Below are positions 22,061-34,231 of a DNA stretch of 64,000 nt, piece by piece; position 1 is the first letter of the stretch, and every line of letters starts with the position of its first letter. This stretch comes from Myotis daubentonii (Eukaryota; Chordata; Mammalia; Chiroptera; Vespertilionidae): NCBI RefSeq assembly GCF_963259705.1, contig NC_081846.1, positions 56,945,205-57,009,204 on the forward strand, written 5' to 3'. The position numbers and the translations under genes were made by a program. The notes beneath the pieces were generated by a model that was not told where the DNA came from, made no database searches, and saw nothing but the letters and a program-made list of their open reading frames with translations.

Positions 22061-22324
22061 ACCTAATCACTATCATTCCTGTTTAGGCAGGTATGTTCCC
22101 CAAGCCACCCCATATATATCTTTGCTCTGTCACTTGGCTGCCCTGGGGTCAGATGACCACCCTGACAAACCAGCTGTGGGTGATGGTCAGGAGACACCAT
22201 CAAGCAAACCTGTCTGAGGAAACACCAGGAGGTACTTTTCTGCCGGAAGGCTGTGGGTATGGCAAGTTTTCAGAGGGATGGGTAGCCCTTCACCGTGACT
22301 TTAGACACAAACCTCAGGAGCTCC

Positions 22325-22470
22325 ATTGGCCTCTATAAAAAGTGGAAATAATTAGATATCTTCAATTTCATAGGCTTGTTAGGAAAATGAAATAAAACGT
22401 TGTAAATTATAAAGCATTCCGCGATGTAAAACAATAGCGCAATTCCTGGCATAGAATAGCTGTGCCATCA
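22325..22470 (+). repeat. MIR SINE 3' part
   Basis: The sequence 'ctataaaaagtggaaataattagatatc' through 'aaagcattccgcgatg' follows the MIR 3' half. Confidence 0.45.
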
Positions 22471-22774
22471 GCAGTGGTATAACAGGATGGGTAAGGTGCT
22501 CAGTACCAAAATGGGCGATTCAGGCCCAGTGCTGAGAGCTGCCACAGTAAGCACCACAGCCTCCGTCCCAGGCACTGCCAGGAGCTGGGGCTGCCAGCAG
22601 GGCCTCCTGACAGCGCCCTTCAGAAGAGCCATCAACTTTACTGTCATTCTTGCCTGGGAGCAAGAAGCGGGGTGACATTTTGTCAGGGAGAGACTATTCC
22701 ATCTTCTGACCAACCTGGGCAGAGGAACAAAGGTTCTTCCTTCTGAAGCACAAAGAGGAAAGCCCCATGAGAGT

Positions 22775-22840
22775 GAGTGAGTGAGTGAGTGAGTGTGTGT
22801 GTGTGTGTGTGTGTGCGTTGGGAAGTGGGGGGGGGGGGGG
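22775..22840. repeat. Compound (GTGA)n(GT)n(G)n simple repeat
   Basis: GTGA units, then GT units to 22815, then a 14-base G-run from 22827. Simple-sequence tract. Confidence 0.92.
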
Positions 22841-23059
22841 CGGGGAGCATTTGTGTGTGCCACATTCCCTCCTGCTCTGAGTCAGGGGCATGCGAGAGTC
22901 TAAGTGTAAAGCTGCCAGTGCCGGAACTACCAGAGATCCTGCTGACACTCCGTATAGAGAAAGGGGTGGGAGAGGGATGATGGAGCTGAAAAACAACAGA
23001 TGGCCCTTTTTTTTTTGAAAGTTTCCCTAAAGCTAAAATTTTTTATTAAAAGGACTAAT

Positions 23060-23660
23060 TTTTTTTCCTTTTCAAAAATTCCTTTTTATGGTAAAACATA
23101 GCGAACAGGTAGGAAAAAAAACATAAAATGTGAAGCTTAATGAGTTTTTAAGCAATATCTGTGTAACTACCGTTAAGGTCAATAAATGAAACATTGCCAT
23201 CATCCCAACCATCTCCACCTTGTGTCTCTTTATTGTCAGAAAACCTCCCTCTCTCCAAAGATAACCACACCAGACCTTTATAATAATCACATTCTTGCTC
23301 TTTTGTTTAAAGAGTTTTTCATCCAAGCATAAATCCCCAAACACTATACACTAGCATTGCTTGTTTGGGGATTTTATCTATATGGAATCATACAGTATGA
23401 ATAGGCATCAATTTGCCTGTCTATTCTACTATTAACAGGCATTTGGTTTGTTTCTAGTTCAGGGCTACTACTAACATGCTGCTATGGACATGATTCCTGG
23501 TGTGTGTGTGTGTACACATTTCTTTAGAGTGCATACCTAGGAGTGGAATTGTTGGGTGATAGAACATGTGACTCCTCAACTTGACTACAGAATGTTTTCC
23601 AAGTGGATTCCCAATGTACATCCCCACCAGCAGTTTAGGAGAGTTCTCATTGCTCCTCCT
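23060..23660 (-). repeat. Old L1M fragment, reverse
   Basis: Reverse L1M signature: 'ttttatctatatggaatcatacagtatg', 'acctaggagtggaattgttgggtgatag', 'attcccaatgtacatccccaccagcag'. A short GT tract lies at about 23500. Confidence 0.7.
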
Positions 23661-23755
23661 CTAGAATGATGTCTTCATTCGGAAATCATGTATTCTGAAT
23701 GAAAAAGGTCTTAAACAAAGAAGAAGAAGAGATAATGATAGGAGAATTAACAGGT

Positions 23756-23901
23756 TGTTTTTCGGTTGGTTGGAGTGTTGTTCCATGTACCAAAAGATTG
23801 ATGGTTCAATTCCCAGTCAGGACATGTATCTAGGTTTCGGGTTTGATCCCTGGTTGGGGAACATATGAGAGGCAGCCAATTGATGTTTCTCTCTCTCAAA
23901 A

Positions 23902-23944
<43 letters not shown>
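23756..23944 (+). repeat. Ves SINE with (AAAT)n tail
   Basis: Diverged copy: 'ttcggttggttggagtgttg' then 'ggttcaattcccagtcagg'. The tail has grown into about ten AAAT units (23901-23944). Confidence 0.8.
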
Positions 23945-23975
23945 AACAATAATAGTAGTAGAATTAACAAGTGTT

Positions 23976-24196
23976 TTTTTAAAATATATATTTACTGATT
24001 TCAGAGAGGAAGGGAGAGGGAGAGAGATATAGAAACATCAATGATGAGTGAGAATCATTGACCAGCTGCCTTCTGCACACTCCCTACTGGGGATCAAGCC
24101 CACAACCTGAGCATGTGCCCTTGACCAGAATCAAATGGAGGACCCTTCAGTCCGCAGGCTGATGCTCTATCCAGTGAGCCAAACTGGCTAGGGCAA
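23976..24196 (-). repeat. Ves SINE
   Basis: Reverse copy ending 'ccagtgagccaaactggctagggc'. It lies about 30 bp from the preceding copy in opposite orientation, so the two could pair as an inverted repeat. Confidence 0.88.
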
Positions 24197-24387
24197 CAGG
24201 TGGCTTTTTTAAAAAAATGACTTTGCATGACAAAATAAAGATCTAGTAGTTCCAGTTAGTTCTTATTTTTTTCCCCACTGAAATTTTACTGGACTATGAC
24301 ATCTCAAATGCTTACAACTATTATCCCACACTACATGGTATAGATAATCTCTACTTGCCTTTTTTAACTTCAAAAGCTACTTGATAA

Positions 24388-24905
24388 TATGGTAGCCAGC
24401 CTCCAAGATGGCCCCCAATGAAACTTCTCTCTTGGTATTTAGGCCTTTGTGGAGACTTCCCACACTGAATAAAGGCTGATTTTGTGACCAATAGAAGTGT
24501 CAATGTCTGAGTTCACAAGCTAGGTCATAGCAGACATTGCTACTCCAACACTGGTCTTTTGGATCAGTCACTCTGGGGGAAGTCAGCCACCATGGTGTGA
24601 GGATGCTCAAGCAGCCCTGTGGACAGGCCTACTTAGAAAAGAAGCAACTTACCAACACCAACTTGCTAACCAAGGAACCTTCAGCTTCGGTCAAGCCTTC
24701 AGATGATTTCAGTTCTCCAGCCTCTAGGCTTTCCTTCTAAGACCCCAGAAATCATAAAGTACAGACAAACCATCCCTCTGTGCCCTGTCTGAATTCCTGG
24801 CCCAGAGACACCATAAGATAATACATGATTACTATCGTTTTAAGCCACCAAGGTTTGGGATGATTTGTTATACAGCAGAAGGTAGCTAAAATAATATAAT
24901 ATGAC
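24388..24905 (+). repeat. MaLR MLT1-type LTR
   Basis: Starts 'atggtagccagcctccaagatggcccc', includes 'ggatgctcaagcagccc' and 'ggtcaagccttcagatgatt', and ends 'ttttaagccaccaaggtttgggatgatttg'. The same order occurs at 31153-31690. Non-coding ancient LTR. Confidence 0.65.
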
Positions 24906-25104
24906 CACCTAGGAAGTATCCTTGCCAAAAATTTGAACCTGAATCTGATAATGCCTCTATATTTAACTACAGGTTTAGAAGAAGTAGAGGTGACAGAGGA
25001 ACATGTTAAATAAGTGCACCACAGGGACTCAATTATCAAAATTCAGAATACAGACAGTTCTACAGCTCAAATTGCCCAATTTCTTCAACAAAATTGGGGA
25101 AGAT

Positions 25105-25505
25105 GGGTGAAGATGAGGTGAGGAACCTATAGATCAAAAGGTATAATAGATTCCCAATATTTGCTGCCCTCTCCTGTGGTAAAATTATACTTCCCTTTTC
25201 CCCACTAACATCAGCTTTAGCCATGTGATTTGCTTTGACCAATGAAATGTGAGCATATGTGATGATTGCTACTTCTGAGCAGAAGTTTTAAAAGTCATTG
25301 TACGTTTCAACCATTCCTTATTGCCATCTGCCAGGAAGTGGGTGCATCTCAAACAGGGACTGCTGCTTCAGTCCATGGCCAGGAGTGAAGAGGCTGTGGG
25401 GCTGACTCACAATGGAAATTCACATGAGCACAAATTAAACCCCAGCTGTTGTAAGCCACTGTGATTTTCGAGTTGCCTGCTGCTACAGTATAACCTAGTG
25501 TAATC
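25105..25505 (+). repeat. MaLR-like LTR (different subfamily)
   Basis: Contains 'agccatgtgatttgctttgaccaatg', 'tgctacttctgagcagaag' and an end 'ttgtaagccactgtgattttcg...gctacagtataacctagtgtaat', which is an MLT1-like end pattern. Confidence 0.55.
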
Positions 25506-25509
25506 AGAT

Positions 25510-25985
25510 TCATGCAAGAAATGTTCCAATCAAATACAGCAGATAAATCTTGTTAGGATCCCAATTTATGAAGCCATTGTAGAAATCTGAATACAGCTGG
25601 ATATTTAATAATAGTTAAGAATTGTTCTTTATTTTTGGGTGTGTTAATGATATCGCAGCCATGTTTAAAACAACAAAAAAAGTTCAAATATTTTAGATAC
25701 ATAGTCCAGGGGGAGACTAGGTGAGGATAAAAATTGGTCATGAGTTGATAATTATTGAGTTGGGTGATGAATAGATGCCAGGTTATCATACTTTTCTTTC
25801 CACTTTTGCTTAGATTTGAAAATATTTTTTTTAAAGTAGTATGCTGACATGAGTCCTAGAGTTGTTTCTGACTCCCAAAAGGGTACAGAAAATATGGGAG
25901 CTGGGAGAAAGGAGCTGACCGATTAAGTTTAGTAAGCGTGAGTACACAAAAGAGGTGTTTGGGTCAGGCCTCAAAAAGAATGCAT
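25510..25985. other. No gene seen
   Basis: AT-rich, no family recognised. Confidence 0.45.
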
Positions 25986-25986
25986 C

Positions 25987-26240
25987 AAGCCCTAGCCTGT
26001 TTGGCTCAGTGGATAGAGCATTGGCCTATGGACCAAAGGGTCCCAGGTTTGGTTCCGGTCAAGGGCATGTACCTTGGTTACAGGCTCCTCCTCAGGTTGG
26101 GCCCTGGTCATGGCTCATGCAGGAGGCAACAAATCTATGTGTTTCTCTCACATTGATGTTTCTCTCTGTCTTTCCCTCTCTCTTCCACTCTCCTTAAAAA
26201 TCAATGGGAAAATATCCTCTAATGAGGATTAACAAAAAAG
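25987..26240 (+). repeat. Ves SINE
   Basis: Well preserved 'gccctagcctgtttggctcag' start, with tail 'aaaaatcaatgggaaaatatcc...aaaaaag'. The 9-10 bp flanks 'aagaatgcatcaa' on both sides (25975-25987 and 26238-26250) form a target duplication. Confidence 0.9.
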
Positions 26241-26250
26241 AATGCATCAA

Positions 26251-27176
26251 AACTGATTACTTCCAGTGAGAAAGATGTTTCCTCAGGAATATGACCTCAG
26301 GCCAGGGCAGTGTCGGGGAGAGATTGTGGGCACTGGGGAGGTGGGTGTAGGGAGCATGGGGGTGTCATTCTCCACAGCAAGTGTGAAAGGGAAGCTGTGT
26401 GGCATAAGTGGGATCATGATCCCTTCTCTGCCTGTTGGCTAAACTCAAATGGGGTATCTCCTTACCAGTGAAAGCATCTGTTGTATTCTCCATTTGTGCA
26501 CTGGGCATTAAATTAATGTTTGCAATTAGGAGATGAATCGGAAGCTTGCTCTGTCTGCTCCCTGCCTCAGCCTGCAACAGCTTTACTTCCAGGAATGGTG
26601 AATTCCTTTTGAGTTAATGACGGATTGTTTTCTGTTGTTCCCCTGTCTCCTACAAAGTGCTCTGACTCACCCTTAATGAGGCTCCAGGCTGCATTCCCAC
26701 TGCAAGGACAGAATTTCCTGTCAGTGGCGGGGAGCAGTGGCTGAGCTAGATCTTGCTGGTACCACACCCAGCAGGGTGTTGGACAAGCGGACCACTTGAG
26801 TTGGGGGAAGCCTGGGCTGAGAGAGAGAAGAGACTGAGCCTGAGCCTGAGCCAGAGGCAAGAGACTGTGTGCCTCAGGACATATGACCCAGAGCCATGGT
26901 GTTAGAGAGGCGGCAGCAACTTTGGTGGCAGCACCCACTGCCCCCCTATCTGCAGGAGTCAAGTAAGGAGATGCTCTTTCTCATTCCATCCTCCAATCCT
27001 AGGGCAGTCCTCCCTGGGAAACAGGGAGAAGATGGGCGTGTGAGAGCAGACACATCTCACACTCCCACCAGGTAGACATCAAAGTTCAGTGTTGTTTTGT
27101 TTTTGAGATTGAAATTTAAAAATAGGACTGAGCATTATGGGATTGGAAAGTTATGGAACTCGATGGAGACATCATT
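26251..27176. other. No gene seen
   Basis: A 131-codon minus-strand frame (26567-26962) has low-complexity alanine/leucine/serine content and no domain. I see no splice-bounded exon or named repeat. Confidence 0.4.
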
Positions 27177-27177
27177 A

Positions 27178-27410
27178 AGATATTAAGGGAGCCCTTGTGG
27201 CCCAGTGGTTGAGCATTGACCTATGAACCAGGAGGTCATGGTTCGATTCCTCATCAGGTTGCCCGAGTTGTGGGTTTGACCCACTACGTGGGGCGTGCAA
27301 GAGGCAGTGGATCAATGATTCCCTCTCATCATTGATGTTTCTATCTCTCCTCTCTTCTTCTCTGAAATTAATAAAAATATATTTTTTAAAAAAAGATATT
27401 AAGGGAGCCC
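27178..27410 (+). repeat. Ves SINE with 17-bp target duplication
   Basis: The SINE body (about 27195-27393) lies between identical 17-bp copies of AGATATTAAGGGAGCCC at 27178-27194 and 27394-27410. The first copy merges with the SINE start 'gccc'. Low divergence suggests a fairly recent L1-driven insertion. Confidence 0.92.
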
Positions 27411-27602
27411 AATGACCAGGGTTTTCACCCTCAGAGGCTGGGAGCAGTTAAGCAATTTCATGCTTACACTCCAGTGAACTGCTACACCTCAATAATCATA
27501 GGGTTCCTTCATTTCCCCTAACAACACAACAAAAACCCAAAAAAACTTCAGTTCAGGTTTCAAACTAGACAAAGCCCATCTTTGGCAATTGCCTATCATC
27601 AT

Positions 27603-27616
27603 CTTTCTTTCTTTCT

Positions 27617-27714
<98 letters not shown>

Positions 27715-27783
27715 TTTCTTCCTTCCTTCCTTCCTTCCTTCCTTCCTTCCTTCCTTCCTTCCTTCCTTCCTTCCTTCCTTCCT

Positions 27784-27866
<83 letters not shown>

Positions 27867-27867
27867 G
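27603..27867. repeat. (TTTC)n(TTCC)n(TTTC)n tract
   Basis: A pure-pyrimidine tract of about 265 bp. TTTC units occupy the outer thirds and TTCC units the centre (about 27719-27784), so it is close to mirror symmetric. This is a classic H-DNA/triplex-prone arrangement. All six-frame translations over it are spurious repeats. Confidence 0.97.
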
Positions 27868-27869
27868 CC

Positions 27870-29250
27870 TCCTCTCCTTTATCTTGCTGCCCTGTATGCA
27901 ATTAACTGGAGCCACACTTTTATACCATCAAGGACACTAAAAATAAATGTCTATATTTCCTTTTAATGTTTTGCCTACTGTGACCTACTTTGCATTTAAT
28001 TTCAAAAACAAGGGGATGACGTGTGTTCTAAATAAACACACCAGTGAACTCTGTCCTACCGTGTCTGCTGCACGGCTGTTATACCATAAACCAAAGTTAT
28101 GCTCTACAGACAGCGAAAGTGAAAAAGATTTGTGTACATACATTGATAATTAGGTTCCGAATTTCCACTTGCCCCATCAAAAATCTATTTCTCTGAGGAC
28201 TGTCTCCCCCTGATCACCCTGGTGTTGAAGCGCTCTGATGTGCCGAGTCACTTGCAGAAGCACTTCCAACCCACCCACGTCTGAAGCCACCTTTTATGGC
28301 GGCTGTAAAATCAAGAGCTTCCTTGCAGAGGAAGCATTTTATCAGTTGATGCTATTTTAATTATTCATTTCTGATGAGGAATCTATGACTATCTCCACAA
28401 ACTGGAGTCAATAGGGGGCTGTCACCTAAGCAACATCAAGTTATGGGCTGAGGATTCCACCCACCTTGGGTGATCATTGTCGTAACTTAAATAGTTCAGC
28501 TTAGAGAGCAAGATATATGTGTGTGCTTTAGAAGTTAGCTTTAACATTCATCCTAGGAGTTGTTAATCAACTCTGAAACTCTAATGGGAAGCACACACTC
28601 CAGGGGCTGGTTGATGAGAACTGAAGGGGCCTAATTGGGACCTGGGACTTGGAATCTGTGCCTCCTACAGCTTCATCAACCACTTGTTTCTGCAGCTCCC
28701 CCAGAGGGTTTATTTTGGGGCACACAAGGTGTTAGAAATAACTTCTTATCGGTGAAACATGTGTTTTTTGGGGAATGGGTACCATACAGTTGGGGGAGCC
28801 CAGAACAGTGATCTAGGCCTGGGTGTTGGTTTAGTCCTGTGCCCTCCACTCACTGCAGGATTCTGTAACCTGGTTCAGTGGGGAGCTTGGCTGGAAAGCA
28901 TGGCGCCCAGCTCACGTGAACATTTCATGAAGGTTCTAGTTGGGAGCCTGGAAGTCATGGATGACTGGCCTGACTCATGCTTATGTGCTAATCTGTGTTT
29001 GCACTTGAAGAGGCCCAGGCTCTAAGGACACAAATTGGCAGAGGCCCCCAGACACGGACAGTCGTGTACTATCAAACTGGTTTAAGCCGATTAACAACAT
29101 TTGGCCCACAAATAGTTACGATGAGATGTATTAAATGAAAAGAATAATTGAGGGCCACATAGAAATAGAAAAAAACTCACATCTACATACAATGACAAAG
29201 AGTCGAGGAAGACTCATAGTGAAATGGGGTTTTGTCTTTGTAATGACATT
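27870..29250. other. No gene seen
   Basis: Mixed composition with no named repeat found. The 88-codon plus frame 28759-29025 has no domain. Confidence 0.4.
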
Positions 29251-29254
29251 ATCC

Positions 29255-29295
29255 AAATTAAATAGGGCTTACTGTGTGTGAGGCACTGCTCTAAG

Positions 29296-29327
<32 letters not shown>

Positions 29328-29490
29328 TCATTTAATACTTGCCACAACTGTATAAAGAGATGCTATTGCCTATTTACTGATGAGGAAACGAGGCACAAAG
29401 TGTGACTTGTCCTAGATCATCTGGATCGAGTAAGTGGGGAAGCAGTGACTTGAAACCAGGCGGCCTGACTCCAGAATCCAGGCTCTGACT
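29255..29490 (+). repeat. MIR SINE with internal (TC)n
   Basis: Follows the MIR reverse-half order: 'cttactgtgtgtgaggcactgctctaagctc', a (TC)n expansion at 29298-29328, then 'cttgccacaactgtataaag' and 'tactgatgaggaaacgaggc'. One of the clearest MIR copies here. Confidence 0.75.
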
Positions 29491-29494
29491 GTCA

Positions 29495-30600
29495 CAGACG
29501 CCACTGTCTCCTCTCTGTAAAGTCGATATGTGACAGGAGCCACAGGAGTTTATAGAGTTAAAGAAAACTGAATGTGCTATAAGAGCCCAGGGGAACACTA
29601 AGGAATTCTGAGGTTTTCCTTGGCTTGAGAAAAGGCCCTTACCAACCAGAGATTTTTTTTTTCTGTCAGGCATCATTTGGGCATTAGGGCTTCTGTGATG
29701 AATTAAAAATATAAAGACCTGTCACTTGGTTGATGGTGTGTATAGCAGTTTTCCTAGACACAACAAAGCTGCCGAGCATCAGAGGACTTTAAAGAGAAAC
29801 GCAGGCGGCAGCCAAGCTGCTTCTCTCTTTTCCATACTTGACTTCCTTCCTCTTATATCTCCCTCTATCTTCCTATGTGAGAACAATTGTTCACATGTGT
29901 GAGGCGACTGACTGATCTAAGCCACAGCAAAACATTCCTTCATGAAACCATATTTTCCTCTGTTCCTTTAATCCCTCAGCCGGGGCAAGAGTGGGAGAAT
30001 CTGATTACTAGCACAGTGATTTGGTGAACTGTATCTGTTGCTATACATCTGATCGTGTGTCTTTCTTTGGCATGTTCCTCTCTGGGCATGGTTCTTAGAG
30101 GGGCAAGAATCCACCAACCCACAGCTGACATTCTATGGATGTCCTTTACCCATTTCCTCGCCTTCATCCCTGCAACATAATGTCACCCACATAATGTATA
30201 AGCCAGTGCTCAGAGGTCCACTCAGGGCCCTTTCCGTCTCCCTGTCACCCAGGCAACGCGGCGCACATCTCCAGCAGTCCTCCTTTCTCCACACAGCTCT
30301 GTGTGCACTCAGGTTTCTGGCGACCCATTCACTCAACCACATCACACAGGACTGCTGGAAACTGACCTTGAGCAGCTACATTAGCAGCAGACTAATACAG
30401 TGACTCTACGGGCTGTGGGATCACCAGACTTTACAAGGTTGAAGGATTGTTCTTATGACTGTTACTACTTGGCAAATCGCCAATTCTTTAAAAAACAAAA
30501 CAAAAACTCCAATGTGTGCATATATCGCATGCTTTTATGTAAAAACATAAGGATTAATTAATGTATTCATCAAACCTGAATTGAGTACTAGGACTAGGAA
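29495..30600. other. No gene seen
   Basis: No repeat or exon assigned. A 100-codon minus frame (29374-29676) overlaps the MIR and is spurious. Confidence 0.4.
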
Positions 30601-30609
30601 TTGGACCCA

Positions 30610-31030
30610 GTGTTGGAAATTCAAGATGAATAAGACTGTTGATTTGCTGGAGCTGTTTTGGTTGCAGGTGATAGGAATGCAGCTCAAACGAAAAAGGAAA
30701 GTTATTGACTCATGTAACTGAAAAGTCTGATGTAGGTTTCAGGCATGCCTGCATCATGTGCGCTCAAATTATTTCATCAAGATCCCCTTTTCTTTTTTCA
30801 TTTCTGCTCTTCGTTGCCTCTCTTTGTATGCCGGCCTCATTTCCTCTTACTAAAGATAGCTTCCTCCAATATGACCTGAAAAATGGCTGTAAGAAGATGC
30901 ACTTAGATCATTCTCAGAGCTCAAAATAGCAAGGAATAGAGCCCCTCTTTCCCTCAGACTTCATATATCAAAAATCAAAGAAGATTCTAATTGGCCCTAG
31001 TTGATCACATATCCCTTTGACCACTTTACC
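30610..31030 (-). repeat. Old dispersed repeat, family unassigned
   Basis: Contains 'ggttgcaggtgataggaatgcagctcaaacg...ttattgactcatgtaactgaaaagtctg', a common ancient mammalian repeat phrase. Direction and name are uncertain. Confidence 0.4.
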
Positions 31031-31152
31031 CATGGGTGTGGAATATTCCAATTTGCCAGGCCTAGGCTACGCACCTCCCCCTCAGATGAAGAAGGTATTC
31101 CCCACACAAAGAAAGGGTCAGTGAATAGACAAAAAACAAAGCAGATATTCAC

Positions 31153-31690
31153 TGTGGTTGCCAGCCTCAAAGATGACCCCAAATGAACCTTGCTTCTGGT
31201 ATTTACATCTTTGCATAATCTGCTCTTACACTGTGTCACGGCTGGCCTGTATGACCAATAGAATCCTGTAGAAGTGATGATGTGAGAGCTGCAAGGCTAA
31301 GTCATAAGAGACACTGCAGCCTTCCACTTGCTCTCTCTTGAATTACCTGTGCTGAAGGAAGCCAGCCGCCATACAGTGAGGATGCTCAAGCAGCCTATGA
31401 AATGTCCCTGAAAAGGAACTAAGGCCTTCTGCCAGCGGGTCCCAGCTTGCTAGCCACTTGAGTGTGCCATGTTTAAAGTGAATGTTCCAGCCCCAGTCAA
31501 GCCTTCAGTTGACTGCCGCCCTCACCTACAACTTGACTGCAACGTCATGAGAGACTCGAGCCTAAACTACCCAGCTAAGCTGCTTCTAAATTCCTGAACT
31601 AAAGAAGCTATGAAATAAATGAGTTTATTGTTTGTTTTAAGCCAATACATGTTGGGATAATTTGTTACCCAGGAATAAATAACTAATACA
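31153..31690 (+). repeat. MaLR MLT1-type LTR
   Basis: Same order as 24388-24905: 'ggttgccagcctcaaagatgacccc', 'gaggatgctcaagcagcc', 'cagtcaagccttcagttgactg', 'ttttaagccaatacatgttgggataatttg'. Sizes agree (about 520-540 bp). Confidence 0.65.
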
Positions 31691-31694
31691 TCCA

Positions 31695-32262
31695 CTGCAC
31701 TTGCTGTCTAGTAGCTCATTGCCCAACCTAAAGACAAAAACATTTAATAGACTGATTCTAATTTGTGAGTTCGAAAGGAAGGTGGAGGAGCTAAAGGAGA
31801 AGCGTCTGTGAAGTTTAATGGAGGAGGCCACCTGTGTGCTGGGCTTCAAGAAGGAACGTGAGGAGGAATGAAAATCCAGGCCAATGAACAGCACAAAGGC
31901 TCTGAAACTTGAAAGTGAGCCATGTGTACAGGGAATGCAGGTAGAGAAGTGTGTTCATCATTGAGGCTGTGATTCATCAGATCATTCGGAGAGATTAAAA
32001 ATATCTAAATACAGATACTCAGACCTCATTCCTAGAGAATCTGGTGATTAGGAAACATTAGTATAGGTTTCCTAGGTTGCTTTTGGCTTTTAGTTGGTTG
32101 GTTAGCTGGTTGCAATGGAAGGATATGTCTACAACAGTGTGTGTCTCAGGAGTGTCTTTGGACTGCATGCTACAGAAATCAGAAAACATAGATTCTCAAG
32201 TGGAAACCAACCTTAATGCAACAGGATCTTTGTGATGGGGCAGAGTGGGGTCTGGGTATCTG
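31695..32262. other. No gene seen
   Basis: 31740-31960 resembles an old L2-like fragment but too weakly to call. Confidence 0.35.
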
Positions 32263-32264
32263 AA

Positions 32265-32466
32265 TTTTTAAAAATATATATTTCTATTGATTTCAGAGAG
32301 GAAAGGAGAGGGAGAGAGAGATAGAAACATCAATGATGAGAAAGAATCATTGATGGGCTGCCTTCTGCATGCCCCACACTGGGGATTGAGTCCACAGCCC
32401 AGGCATGTGCCCTGACCAGGAATTGAACTATGACCTCTTGGTTCATAAGTTGACGCTCAACCACTT
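32265..32466 (-). repeat. Ves SINE, 5' end truncated
   Basis: Reverse copy from a T/A-rich tail to 'ggttcataagttgacgctcaaccact', where it stops before the usual 'gagccacaccagc'. The A-box part is missing. Confidence 0.82.
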
Positions 32467-32959
32467 GCACATTTGTGTGCAAGGTTGAGAGATGGGTGAA
32501 TGGTGGCAAAGCCAGGAAAGGATTGTTTTGTGGAAATAAGGAGAGTTTCAAGGAGGTGTGACTTCAAAATTGGGTATACATTCAAACTGTGATAATGTAA
32601 AAATACGCTTAAGTTAAGAAAAAAATAGCAGGAGGGGAAAAAAATTGCAGGATATAGTCCAAAATGGCCTTGGTTGTATTATAATAGTGACATTGTAGCT
32701 GATGGTTTTTTATTTTTGTAATATAGGTACATTAACTTAAACAGTGCTTTTCAGAAAGTTTAAGGAGCTGTGTCAATGCTATGGAGAAGTCAAGTTGGAT
32801 GAGGGTTGAAAGAGGTCATTGGCTCGGAAAGTGGGAGGCCGCGGGAGACCTTTGGATGAGGGGGTGGAAGGCAGATTACAATGGCTGGATTCAGTGCGTG
32901 GGGAGGAAACCAGTATAGACCACTAGTTCAAGGAGTTTGGCAGCAAAGGCAAAATTTAA

Positions 32960-33110
32960 AATAAAATTGTCCTCTCATTTTTAACTGATTATAAAAGTAA
33001 CACTTGTTCATTATATAAAAATTGGGCAATAGAGAACAAAATAGTAGTCACTCATAATCCCACCAGTCAATGCCACCCAGGCGAACAGTTTGGTATATTT
33101 GTTGAATGAA
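32960..33110 (+). repeat. Old L1M fragment
   Basis: 'ttttaactgattataaaagtaacacttgttc' and 'cactcataatcccaccagtcaatgccacc' are L1M 3'-region phrases. Confidence 0.5.
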
Positions 33111-33666
33111 TTGTTTCTTCACAACAGTAGAGAGAACCAGACAAAACCATCCATATTATTCTCAGTTGAGGAAATGAAGGCTGAGAAAGTGACTTCCCTG
33201 AGGCACTAAAACAGTCCACAATGAAGTGTTTGGTTTCCATAGTTCTTTGCAGTTTCAGAAGCACTTTGACTTGCATTTTCTGGTTGCTCCGTCCACAACA
33301 GTCTAGCCCTTCCTTTGTGCTCCAATGTGTCCTGAACAGATTTCACCTGCAGCAGCTCTGACATTTCATTCCACCTATGGATTTATATACTTAAACCACC
33401 CATTAGACCTGTACTCTTTGATGGTAGGATGTGGGTCATTCACTATGGCATTCCCAGCTTCTAACACAGCCTTTGTCACAAAATCATTGCATAGCACCTG
33501 TTTCTGGGATGATGTTTTGGTATAGTAACGGATACAGTATTCATTTTCAGTATTTCCCACTTTTTCGTTATATCTTCTTCATTCCAGAAGCAGGTAGGGG
33601 GTTCTATGCACAGACTGCCTCATGATAAGATTAACACAGTAGGCCCAGAGTCAAATTCTTAGCTTT

Positions 33667-33669
33667 AAA

Positions 33670-33701
<32 letters not shown>

Positions 33702-33903
33702 ATTATTGATTTCAGAGAGGAAGGGAGAGGGAGAAGGAGAAAGAGAAACATCAATGATGAGAGAGAATCATTGATTGGCTGCCTCCTGCATGCCCCCTAC
33801 TGGGAATATAGCCAGAAACCTGGGCATGTGCCCTTGGAATTGAACCTGGGACCCTTCAGTCCGCAGGCCGATGCTCTATGCACTGAGCCAAACCGGCTAG
33901 GGC
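33667..33903 (-). repeat. Ves SINE with (TG)n tail
   Basis: Reverse copy. The tail has become a 28-bp TG microsatellite (33672-33700). The end 'cactgagccaaaccggctagggc' is intact. Confidence 0.9.
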
Positions 33904-34161
33904 AATTCTTAGCTTTTGACTTTCAAAAGCTCAGGTGAGATATGAACAACATATTGAGAAGACCGTCTGAAAAGCTATTTTATCTACATCCTGACTAAAT
34001 ATGGTCTAATTGAGAGGAGAAAGGGTAATTGAGGAAAAGAAAACCAGTGAGACACAGGTGTGTGTTCCTGAGACAGGAGCCTAGGTGCTACCTCCCACCC
34101 TGCTGAACCCCATTCCAGAGCAGAGCTTGTGGAGTTGAAGCAACACCAGGATTCCCCCCTG

Positions 34162-34176
34162 CCCCCCCCCCCCCCC
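34162..34176. repeat. Poly(C) run
   Basis: About 15 C in a row; simple repeat. Confidence 0.9.
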
Positions 34177-34231
34177 GTGTCAATGTGGCATAGAAGAGCA
34201 GGGAAGAAATGGCCATGTGGAAAATCTAGAC

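Noticed and set aside
27565..27966. Several 100-125 codon frames of Lys/Glu/Arg or Ser/Phe/Leu repeats
   Set aside because: Pure translation artefacts of the TTTC/TTCC simple repeat.
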